A stretch of 49,056 nucleotides of DNA from an uncultured Clostridia bacterium (GTDB taxonomy: Bacteria > Bacillota > Clostridia > Oscillospirales > Ruminococcaceae). The stretch is from positions 1 through 49,056 of the forward strand of contig CANQLR010000020.1 of NCBI GenBank assembly GCA_947624745.1, given 5' to 3'. Position numbers and translations under genes: made by a program. Within the stretch, counting starts at the first letter, position 1. The number at the start of each line of letters is the position of its first letter. Positions 43,661 to 49,056 of this stretch are shown piece by piece. The notes beneath the pieces are model-generated. The model was not told the DNA's origin. It made no database searches and saw nothing but the letters and a program-made list of their open reading frames with translations.

Positions 43661-44052
43661 ATGGGCGACAATAAAGACAAACAGATCATAGAAAACGACA
43701 TGGCGCAGGCCCTGAATGTGACAGACGAAAGCGCCGCGCACGACGCGACGGCAAAAAACTGGTTGCAAACAAGGCGATCCTGGCGTATATTCTGAAGTAC
43801 ACGATGGATGAGTTCGCGGATACGCCGCTGAAAGAGATCCCGAAGTACATTGAGGGGAAGCCAAAGATCAGTAAGATAGCTGTGCCGCAAGATCATACCG
43901 ACGTCGAAGATGCGGACGGCAATGAAGACGTAGAGGTCGAGTTGCTGGAAGCTGACGAAGAAGAAAATGGGAAGTTGAGCGGTAGCAGACAGATAGAGGG
44001 ATCATCCACAGACGATAAAAGCATTCGTGAAAGCAGCATATACGCTAATTGA
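43661..44052 (+). pseudogene. N-terminal fragment of a PD-(D/E)XK nuclease-family (Rpn/YhgA-like) protein
   Basis: ATG 43661 opens M-G-D-N-K-D-K-Q and A-A-H-D-A-T-A-K. The sense then moves to another frame at an A6 run (43753-43758) and continues L-V-A-N-K-A-I-L-A-Y-I-L-K-Y-T, D-E-F-A-D, I-P-K-Y-I-E to a stop at 44052. The A-N-K-x-I-L-A-x-I-L-K opening is typical of the PD-(D/E)XK nuclease family transposases (Rpn-like). One extra A (or two fewer) would restore the frame. The catalytic core that should follow is missing, so the gene is both frameshifted and truncated. It sits behind a perfect promoter. Confidence 0.6.
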
Positions 44053-44329
44053 AAAAATTGCTGTTCATGAGGCAGTCAAAGATTTTGATGGCACCAGAAT
44101 TCAAGAAATAGAGAAATTTTACCGAATCGTAGGCAAAATTGATTAAAACACATACGCACGTCTTTAAGTTTGTTAAACGGGGGCCGTACCTTTTTGCCTC
44201 CCCACAGCACGGTGCTGGCTCTGTCACCCTCCCCCCTGAAACGATCTTCGAGAATCCGAGAAAAATAAAGAGAAAGTGAGAGAAATCGCAAGAAATTCAG
44301 ATATATTTGAAAAAAGTTTAAAAAAGGGC
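44053..44329 (+). other. Gap between the element and the rplM promoter
   Basis: About 280 bp without a gene I can support. It starts with the tail of the nuclease-family remnant and ends in an A-rich stretch just before the -35 box. No attachment repeat was recognised here. Confidence 0.5.
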
Positions 44330-44358
44330 TTGACAAACCCCGGTTTTGGTAATATAAT
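44330..44358 (+). promoter_or_regulatory. Perfect-consensus promoter of the rplM-rpsI operon
   Basis: TTGACA at 44330-44335 and TATAAT at 44353-44358 with 17 bp between. An A-rich stretch upstream could act as an UP element. It fits a strongly expressed ribosomal protein operon; transcription should begin near 44365, about 90 bp before ATG 44457. Confidence 0.9.
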
Positions 44359-44364
44359 AGCTGA

Positions 44365-44440
44365 TGTTGTTCCGACCACGCTCGGAAAGACGGCGGTGCT
44401 CGCCCCGTTAAGAGCCGCCCGCCGCCTGTTTATTCAAATT
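44365..44440 (+). ncRNA. Ribosomal protein L13 leader RNA (autoregulatory), candidate
   Basis: The 5' untranslated region of rplM contains TTCCGA (44370-44375) pairing with TCGGAA (44382-44387), then a GC-rich helix between ACGGCGG and CCGCC and a loop with GCCCCGTTAAGAG. This layout matches my recollection of the Firmicutes L13 leader family, in which L13 binds its own leader and represses translation. A covariance-model search is needed to confirm it. Confidence 0.6.
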
Positions 44441-44456
44441 TTTCAGGAGGATCAAT

Positions 44457-44891
44457 ATGTCAACATTCATGGCAAATCCGCAGAATGTCGAGCGCAAATG
44501 GTACCTTATCGACGCCGCCGGAAAGCCCCTCGGCAGAGTTGCCGCGGCCGCCGCTTCCATACTCAACGGCAAAAATAAGCCCACCTATACGCCTCATGTC
44601 GACTGCGGTGACAACGTTATCATCATCAACTGCGACAAGGCCGTTCTTACCGGCTCGAAGCTTCACAAGAAGGTCCGCCGCTGGCACACCGGCTGGATCG
44701 GCCACCTCAAGGAATACAAGTATTCCGACATGATGGCCAAGGAGCCCGAAAAGGCTATGAAGTACGCCGTTCAGGGCATGCTCCCCAAGAACACCATCGG
44801 CGCCAATTCTCTCACCCGTCTTAAGGCTTACAAGGGCAGCGAGCATCCTCATGCGGCCCAGAAGCCCGAGACCATCGAGATCGAGCTTTAA
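44457..44891 (+). CDS. rplM: 50S ribosomal protein L13
   Basis: A 144-residue L13 with the family pattern: F-M-A-N-P then R-K-W-Y-L-I-D-A-A-G-K-P-L-G-R at the N-terminus, V-I-I-I-N-C-D-K-A, a K-K-V-R-R-W-H-T-G-W segment, M-L-P-K-N and the final Y-K-G-S-E-H-P-H-A-A-Q-K-P. It is a primary binding protein of the large subunit that binds 23S rRNA. CAGGAGG lies 6 bp before ATG 44457. It is followed by rpsI after 16 bp, the standard order in bacteria. Codon use is strongly biased, as expected for a highly expressed gene. Confidence 0.98.
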   Translation: MSTFMANPQNVERKWYLIDAAGKPLGRVAAAAASILNGKNKPTYTPHVDCGDNVIIINCDKAVLTGSKLHKKVRRWHTGWIGHLKEYKYSDMMAKEPEKAMKYAVQGMLPKNTIGANSLTRLKAYKGSEHPHAAQKPETIEIEL

Positions 44892-44907
44892 TCGAGGGAG
44901 GTAAATT

Positions 44908-45309
44908 ATGTACGAATCCAAGAACCCCTACTTCTACGGCACAGGCCGCAAAAAGCACTCCGTAGCGAGAGTAAGAATATACCAGGGCAGCGGTAAGATC
45001 ACCGTCAACGGCAGAGATATCGACGATTATTTCGGCCTCGAGACCCTTAAACTCATCGTCCGCCAGCCCCTTAACCTCACCGAGACCGCCGGTCAGTTCG
45101 ACATCGTCTGCACCGTCGCGGGCGGCGGCGTTTCCGGCCAGGCAGGCGCTATCCGCCACGGCATTTCGAGAGCCCTTTTGCAGTTCAATTCCGAGCTTCG
45201 CCCCGCTCTCAAGGCCGCCGGCTTCCTGACAAGAGACCCGAGAATGAAGGAAAGAAAGAAATACGGCCTCAAGGCAGCAAGAAGAGCGCCGCAGTTCTCG
45301 AAGCGTTAA
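44908..45309 (+). CDS. rpsI: 30S ribosomal protein S9
   Basis: A 133-residue S9 with [12 protein letters not shown] at the N-terminus, I-R-H-G-I-S-R-A-L, and the conserved C-terminus [27 protein letters not shown]. The last residues contact tRNA in the ribosomal P site. GGGAGG precedes the ATG. The 3' end of rpsI is a known insertion site of integrative elements with tyrosine integrases, and the integrase gene lies right after it here, with the S9 C-terminus preserved. Confidence 0.98.
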   Translation: MYESKNPYFYGTGRKKHSVARVRIYQGSGKITVNGRDIDDYFGLETLKLIVRQPLNLTETAGQFDIVCTVAGGGVSGQAGAIRHGISRALLQFNSELRPALKAAGFLTRDPRMKERKKYGLKAARRAPQFSKR

Positions 45310-45361
45310 TCAGCGCTTTTCAAAACGGCGAGTTTACGCCATTTGCGAGCGTTGTTGCGCG

Positions 45362-45383
45362 ATTTGGTCAACATTTGGTCAAC
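45362..45383 (+). repeat. Tandem 11-bp repeats, likely integrase arm sites near the attachment site
   Basis: Two exact head-to-tail copies of ATTTGGTCAAC at 45362-45372 and 45373-45383, about 55 bp past the rpsI stop and 45 bp from the integrase stop. Tandem repeats in this position are typical arm-binding sites for tyrosine integrases. The core crossover site is probably within the last codons of rpsI. Confidence 0.6.
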
Positions 45384-45395
45384 TAAATCATACTG

Positions 45396-45430
45396 TAACC
45401 TCTCTGTTTTGAACGGGGAGGTTATTTTTT
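45396..45430 (+). terminator. Intrinsic terminator shared by rpsI and the integrase gene
   Basis: An 11-bp stem (45396-45406 with 45414-45424, allowing two G-T pairs) around a 7-base TTTTGAA loop, followed by six T. It lies between the convergent rpsI and integrase genes. The A-rich left side is weaker, so it serves mainly the plus strand. Confidence 0.8.
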
Positions 45431-46568
45431 AGTCTGCAAGACAAAGCTCAATTTGTTCCGCTGTCTTAGCCTTGGTCCTGAGCAGGACATCGGCATAGAT
45501 GTCGGCGGTAACGCTTACATCACAGTGTCCTAAATGTTCTGATACGATTTTCAGGTCTATGCCGCTGTTCAAAAGCATTGTAGCGTTGCAGTGACGAAGC
45601 TGATGAAGAGTCATGCTCTCAAATTCTGTGCCTTTGGTAAATCGTTTGAGGGAATGATAGACGGAGTTACGGTCACGGTAATTTCCAAGAGCAGATACGA
45701 ATACCATTTCCGGATGCGCAAAGTTATCGCCAAGAGCAAGCTTGAGCTTTTCTACATAGTCTTTCTGAGCAATGAGAATGTTTTTCAATTCCTGTCCCAT
45801 GCCGATAACACGGATGCTGCTCTCGGTTTTAGGCTCAGTCAGTTCGTGCCTACCTCCAATATCAGTTAATGTATGATTGATGAAAATAAGGTTGTTTTCA
45901 AAATCAACATCATTCCATGAAAGACCGAGGCACTCTCCCGAACGCATTCCCGTATACAGCAAAGTCTTTATAATCCTCTTGAAATCTTCGTCCCACGGCT
46001 TACTTTCAAGATAGTTCATGAAGCGTCTGAGCTTGTCTTCCTCAAGAGCCTTATTCTTACGGCTTTTCTTTCGCTTCGGAAGCACCACATTTCGGCATGG
46101 TGTATCACGGATAAAGCCTTGTTCCGCTCCTCGACGAAAAATGCTTTGCACGATTACATAGAGCTTTCTCACAGTAGAAGGGTTCAGGTCATAAGACTGC
46201 ATAATCTGCGTCAGTCTGGGAGCGTTAATATCCTTGACTTTGACATTGCCAAGAATAGGTTCAATATGTTTTTTATACTGACCCTTGTATGTGTAGACCG
46301 TGCTTTCTTTCAACTCCTGAAGAGCATAGTTCGAGAAGTACCATTCGGCGAGTTCAGAAAAACGCATATTCTCATTAAGGACTGCATAGCCTTTGCAGTG
46401 ACGCTCAAACTCAAGTGCATATTCCTGGGCCAGTTTTTCGGCTTTCCTGGGTGTAACGCCGTCGGGCGGAGTGAATGTAGTGGATTTCATCAATTTTTTG
46501 CCGGTCATATCTGTGCCGACAAAAACTCTGATGCGATATGTATTTCCACGTTTTGTTATACTTGCCAT
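45429..46568 (-). CDS. Tyrosine-type site-specific integrase
   Basis: A 379-residue phage/Tn916-type integrase. An N-terminal AP2-like arm-binding domain (residues 1-60, starting with the S-I-T-K-R-G-N-T-Y-R strand) is followed by a SAM-like core-binding domain (about 68-165). The catalytic domain has R209 (T-G-M-R-S-G-E), K247, H322-Q-L-R325-H, H348 (H-L-G-H) and the nucleophile Y358 (A-D-I-Y-A-D). All catalytic residues are present, so it is likely active. AGGAGG lies 9 bp before the ATG. It lies at the rpsI end of the element, next to the tandem repeats it probably binds. Confidence 0.95.
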   Translation of the reverse strand: MASITKRGNTYRIRVFVGTDMTGKKLMKSTTFTPPDGVTPRKAEKLAQEYALEFERHCKGYAVLNENMRFSELAEWYFSNYALQELKESTVYTYKGQYKKHIEPILGNVKVKDINAPRLTQIMQSYDLNPSTVRKLYVIVQSIFRRGAEQGFIRDTPCRNVVLPKRKKSRKNKALEEDKLRRFMNYLESKPWDEDFKRIIKTLLYTGMRSGECLGLSWNDVDFENNLIFINHTLTDIGGRHELTEPKTESSIRVIGMGQELKNILIAQKDYVEKLKLALGDNFAHPEMVFVSALGNYRDRNSVYHSLKRFTKGTEFESMTLHQLRHCNATMLLNSGIDLKIVSEHLGHCDVSVTADIYADVLLRTKAKTAEQIELCLAD

Positions 46569-46614
46569 ATGTAAATTCCTCCTATTTCACACTATGGCAT
46601 ATCTCTGCACTTAT

Positions 46615-46643
46615 ATAGTACATCGCAGCTTTTAAAGTGTCAA
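46615..46643 (-). promoter_or_regulatory. Candidate promoter of the integrase gene
   Basis: On the minus strand TTGACA (46643-46638) is followed after 17 bp by TACTAT (46620-46615), about 45 bp upstream of the integrase ATG. The -35 is perfect and the -10 matches four of six positions. Confidence 0.5.
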
Positions 46644-46658
46644 GATATGTCCCTTTAT

Positions 46659-47777
46659 TTATAATGACTTTTGTACTTTTTTCTTCTGACAAAGAATTTC
46701 TTCCGTCTTTTCTTTTCCAAGAAAGCCCTTGATTTTTTCATATTCTTTTGCGCTTTGCCTAAGCTCTACGTTCTCTTTCAGCAGCTTTTTATTATGCTCA
46801 CTGACCCTCACATAACTGTTCTCTTTTCTGTCGAATTTGGCGCGTAATTCGCGATTCTCGGCTTGCAAATCAAGCACACTGTGATACAATGACTTGATGA
46901 GCCTGACCGCCTTTTCAAGCACAGGCACAGCTTTCTTTTCTCGGTATGATTTTGCAGATTCGAGCGTTCCAGCCTCGGGTAGCAGTTTGTCTACATCTTC
47001 GGGAAAATCCTGCACCAACTTCTCCGCGCTTTTCAGCTTCGGCACGGTTTGATTTAGCTGCTTTTCAACCGTCCGCAAGTCCATTTTTGCGGATTCAATT
47101 TCGACATTCAGCTGCTCCACCTCCTCGGCGCGCTGCTTTTTCTCAAAGTCCAGAACGGACAGGTGCTTTTCGTGCGTGCCCTTTTGCTCCCATTCAATTC
47201 CATGCCGCTCCATAATCTCCGCGAGAGCCTGTTTCTCTGCCTGTACCCACTGATTCCATTCGGTCATACCCCTTGTGCCGCCCTTAAATCCGAGGGCAGC
47301 AAGTGCCTGTTTGAGCGATACTCGGGTATCCAATCCCCGCTTGCTACCAGTGGTAAATGGCACAAAGTCAATGTGCAAATGCGGCGTGGCTTCGTCCATG
47401 TGCAGGTGAGCTGAAAACACCCGCAGGCTCGGGTTGCGCTCTTGAAATCCTTGATAATACTCGTCCAAAACTGTTTTTGCAAGCTCGCCGTTCTCGGTCG
47501 TAGCTCCCATATTGTCCTTATCGCCAATCTGCAAAATAAGCTCGTGGAAAGGCTTTTCCTGTTTGCCCGAGCGAATCTTCTCGTAATAATTTTCAATCCG
47601 ACGGTCGTCGCGGGTCTGTTTAGCGTTGTACCGCTCTAACGCACTATCAAATAATTCATGATAAACCGTCTTGATGTCCTCGTTGCAATAATCAATATTT
47701 CGTTCGGTGCGGCTGCCGTCAACATTCGCAGCCTTGAATTTGCGCGAATTGTGATTGACCGAACCTTTGCCCACCAT
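46659..47777 (-). CDS. MobV-type relaxase (plasmid recombination/mobilization protein)
   Basis: A 372-residue Mob_Pre-family relaxase. The N-terminus R-K-F-K-A-A-N-V-D is typical, and the metal-binding histidines stand in H124-L-H-M-D-E-A-T-P-H133-L-H135, the MobV signature. A long coiled coil (about 210-360) follows. It should nick the element's origin of transfer and lead the strand into the recipient with help from another element's secretion channel. I chose the ATG at 47777, 12 bp after AGGAGG; the frame stays open to an ATG at 47873, but that would translate the hairpin region upstream. Confidence 0.92.
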   Translation of the reverse strand: MVGKGSVNHNSRKFKAANVDGSRTERNIDYCNEDIKTVYHELFDSALERYNAKQTRDDRRIENYYEKIRSGKQEKPFHELILQIGDKDNMGATTENGELAKTVLDEYYQGFQERNPSLRVFSAHLHMDEATPHLHIDFVPFTTGSKRGLDTRVSLKQALAALGFKGGTRGMTEWNQWVQAEKQALAEIMERHGIEWEQKGTHEKHLSVLDFEKKQRAEEVEQLNVEIESAKMDLRTVEKQLNQTVPKLKSAEKLVQDFPEDVDKLLPEAGTLESAKSYREKKAVPVLEKAVRLIKSLYHSVLDLQAENRELRAKFDRKENSYVRVSEHNKKLLKENVELRQSAKEYEKIKGFLGKEKTEEILCQKKKVQKSL

Positions 47778-47813
47778 CGCACTAATTGTCCTCCTAATAA
47801 AAATCCTCCTTTC

Positions 47814-47849
47814 AGTAACTTCGGTTCTGTTACTCTTGTCAAGAGTAAC
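47814..47849 (-). promoter_or_regulatory. Overlapping hairpins upstream of the relaxase gene (candidate oriT or attenuator)
   Basis: GTTACTCTT (47829-47837) and AAGAGTAAC (47841-47849) form a perfect 9-bp stem with a 3-base loop. AGTAAC at 47814-47819 can pair instead with GTTACT at 47829-47834, so two exclusive hairpins are possible. The second would lie next to the AAAGGAGG in front of the relaxase gene. Position and shape suit a relaxase recognition site or a translational control element. Confidence 0.45.
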
Positions 47850-47896
47850 GCAAAAGTACTTTCGGCAAGCCAAAAGCGCCCTTGCGCCCTACGGGG

Positions 47897-48562
47897 TCAA
47901 TCGGCGGTCAAGCCGCCTAAAAACCCCGCCACCCTCTCCACCTCTGCCCTCATAGCCTTTCTCCCATTTTCATCAGCGGCTATGAACACCTCACACAAAT
48001 ACTCCGCATATCCCGCCTGACCCAGCGCATACGCAAACCTCGGGTCAGGCTCATCGTCAGGGCTTCGGGGCGCAATCTCCCGCCAGTCATACATCGTCTG
48101 CAAATACCCCCGGAGGGTATTCCACACCTTATTTTCCCACCGCTCATACTCCTGCCTTTCCCTCTGCCGCCTGCGGTACTCGCTAACCTCATTAACGGAT
48201 TTATGCCCGCCGAGGTCGAGGTGCAGGTAAAAATCCTCATTCAACTTCTTCGCTGCGTCGATCGGCCTCGGAAGCCCGAAAAGCCTCTGCGTGAACCCTA
48301 TCACATCGGCATGCACCCCGCAGCCGAAGCAGTGAAACCCGTCGGGGTAGATCTTCGCCGAGGGCGTTTTTTCGGCGTGAAACGGGCAAATCGCCATGCC
48401 CGAGCGGTTGATTTTCAGCCCGTAACCCCGCGCGACGGTGGGCATGTCGAGCGCGGATTTAATGTCGTCAAAAAGCGTAAAATTCTCCTTTCCGAACTTT
48501 TGTGGATTTTGCGCATTTTGCACATTTTGTAGTTCAGCGTGCGCAAAATGTGCAAAGTTCAT
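47897..48562 (-). CDS. CHC2 zinc-finger (DNA primase-like) protein
   Basis: A 221-residue protein carrying the zinc finger of DnaG-type primases: C59-P-F-H62, K-T-P-S-A-K, then F-H-C78-F-G-C81-G. The rest is helical and basic (E-Y-R-R-R-Q-R-E-R) without a Toprim domain, so it is not a full primase. Such proteins accompany DUF3987-type helicases in mobile elements and probably help start replication. The first ~20 residues (F-A-H-F-A-H-A-E-L-Q-N-V) are encoded by a copy of the 56-bp repeat, so the true start may lie further in; AAAGGAG at about 48487 has no standard start codon at the right distance. Confidence 0.8.
   Translation of the reverse strand: MNFAHFAHAELQNVQNAQNPQKFGKENFTLFDDIKSALDMPTVARGYGLKINRSGMAICPFHAEKTPSAKIYPDGFHCFGCGVHADVIGFTQRLFGLPRPIDAAKKLNEDFYLHLDLGGHKSVNEVSEYRRRQRERQEYERWENKVWNTLRGYLQTMYDWREIAPRSPDDEPDPRFAYALGQAGYAEYLCEVFIAADENGRKAMRAEVERVAGFLGGLTAD
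48506..48561 (-). repeat. 56-bp repeat, copy 1, at the start of the CHC2 gene
   Basis: This stretch and 48638-48693 are near-identical 56-bp sequences (about four differences). Each holds two head-to-tail GCGCATTTTG-like units and an inverted copy (CAAAATGTGCAAAG), so each can form a hairpin. The paired setting around a primase-like and helicase-like gene recalls iterons of a replication origin or operator sites. Confidence 0.65.
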
Positions 48563-48637
48563 AAGAGTATAAATACCAAAATCACTTTATCATTTTAAAC
48601 TGTAAAATCTGACGTTATTACTTTTTTAGTTTCATGT

Positions 48638-48693
48638 ATTTTGCGCATTTTGCGCATTTTGTCGCTCAGCGTGTGCAAAATGTGCAAAGTTCA
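48638..48693 (-). repeat. 56-bp repeat, copy 2, at the end of the DUF3987-like gene
   Basis: Second copy of the 56-bp repeat, directly oriented, 76 bp from copy 1. It ends with the stop codon of the upstream minus-strand gene (48691-48693). The 76-bp spacer is AT-rich. Confidence 0.65.
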
Positions 48694-49056
48694 CGTTTCA
48701 TAGATTCGCGGATTGACCGTGATGTCAACCATCGGCTTGTTGTTCGCCCCGCTGCTGACCTCGCGCCTGATATAGCCGTAATCTTCAAGCATATTAACTG
48801 CTTCGTCGAAGTCAGAGGAATTTTTGAACAGCTTACAGCGGCAAATCCGATACAATTCGTTTTGGCGGATATTAGTTATCCTCTTTGACTTAATTTTTGC
48901 GATGATTCGCTCTGCTTGAATCGTTCCCGCGTCGAAATCGCCGAGCCCGTAGGCGTGGACAGTTTGGTCGCAGTAATAGAGCGCGATTGCAACCGCGTCG
49001 GTGAAGGTCGCTTGCGATACGCGCACGTCCTCGGGGTTCTTGCCCTCAAACGCGCA
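48691..49056 (-). CDS. C-terminal part of a DUF3987-like (helicase/primase-associated) protein
   Basis: The frame is open from the window end and stops at 48691, giving about 121 C-terminal residues. The final part (V-N-M-L-E-D-Y-G-Y-I-R-R-E, then N-K-P-M-V-D-I-T-V-N-P-R) looks like the winged-helix tail of DUF3987/RepA-like helicase proteins in mobile elements, where a short G-R/K-P-S/M-x-x-I-x-V-N-P strand closes the chain. The start is outside the window. It is followed by the CHC2 gene. Confidence 0.6.
   Translation of the reverse strand, partial: CAFEGKNPEDVRVSQATFTDAVAIALYYCDQTVHAYGLGDFDAGTIQAERIIAKIKSKRITNIRQNELYRICRCKLFKNSSDFDEAVNMLEDYGYIRREVSSGANNKPMVDITVNPRIYET

Larger units (their letters stand above)
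31257..44052 (+). mobile_element. Degenerating element with multiple large serine recombinases
   Basis: About 12.8 kb between the transposase remnant and the rplM promoter region, all on the plus strand. It holds four serine-recombinase-type genes, accessory proteins sharing a domain, a DUF4314-like protein, an ATPase, an AbiEi-like protein and a nuclease-family fragment. At least five frameshifts and three in-frame stops are visible, so it is probably inactive as a whole, although the recombinase at 39631 is intact. The exact ends and attachment sites could not be found; the limits given are those of the gene content. Confidence 0.65.
45310..49056 (-). mobile_element. Integrative mobilizable element at the 3' end of rpsI (partial)
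   Basis: Begins directly after rpsI and runs past the window end. It contains, from rpsI outward, a tyrosine integrase, a MobV-type relaxase, a CHC2 zinc-finger protein and the end of a DUF3987-like protein, all on the minus strand and pointing toward rpsI. This is the usual order for small mobilizable elements. The far end is outside the window. Confidence 0.8.

Noticed and set aside
48506-48693. The paired 56-bp repeats as a short CRISPR array.
   Set aside because: Only two units, repeats too long and internally repetitive, spacer of 76 bp, and no cas genes in the window.

Overview
The window looks like a chromosomal segment of a gut-type Clostridia (probably Oscillospirales/Ruminococcaceae-like; inferred from gene content, Gram-positive-style GGAGG ribosome binding sites, GTG/TTG starts and the rplM-rpsI pair with an L13-type leader). 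I cannot name a species. Base composition is mosaic: moderately GC-rich flanks enclose an AT-rich block at about 9.6-18.0 kb.

Region 1 (about 0.1-21.1 kb) is a Wzx/Wzy-type surface polysaccharide locus. It has an initiating sugar-1-phosphate transferase, GT4 and WavE-like glycosyltransferases, a Wzy-like polymerase, a Wzx flippase and enzymes for UDP-uronic acids (UDP-glucose dehydrogenase, UDP-glucuronate 4-epimerase, a galacturonokinase-like GHMP kinase and a nucleotidyltransferase). It also has two acyltransferase-3 membrane proteins, a radical SAM/SPASM protein, and a small module of GDPD-like, HAD, two nucleotidyltransferases and a cupin. Three genes here carry G9 or G10 homopolymer tracts. 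One acyltransferase is in frame (G9), the other is frameshifted (G10), which is the signature of slipped-strand phase variation.

Region 2 (21.2-30.9 kb) is a tightly packed ten-gene operon, the most interesting part of the window. It encodes an FkbH-like HAD protein, an acyl carrier protein, a GcvH-like lipoyl protein, dihydrolipoyl dehydrogenase, a short lipoate ligase, two 2-hydroxyacyl-CoA-dehydratase-type subunits, their ATP-dependent activator, an MBOAT acyltransferase and an SGNH-like membrane-anchored protein. I infer a Dlt-like pathway in which a three-carbon (glyceryl-type) acyl group is built on the carrier protein, altered by radical dehydratase/lipoyl chemistry and transferred to an extracellular glycan. 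A fourth poly-G tract (G9) lies in a 20-bp hairpin just upstream of the operon.

Region 3 (31.0-44.05 kb) is a decaying mobile element rich in large serine recombinases (four recombinase-type genes, three with in-frame stops), with accessory proteins that appear to share one domain, a DUF4314-like protein, a frameshifted AAA ATPase, an AbiEi-like fragment and a PD-(D/E)XK nuclease-type remnant. An IS5-type transposase tail lies at its left edge.

Region 4 (44.3-45.3 kb) is the housekeeping rplM-rpsI operon with a perfect-consensus promoter. Region 5 (45.3 kb to the end, minus strand) is the integrase end of a mobilizable element apparently inserted at the 3' end of rpsI: tyrosine integrase, MobV-type relaxase, CHC2 zinc-finger primase-like protein and the C-terminus of a DUF3987-like protein, with two 56-bp repeats around the primase-like gene.
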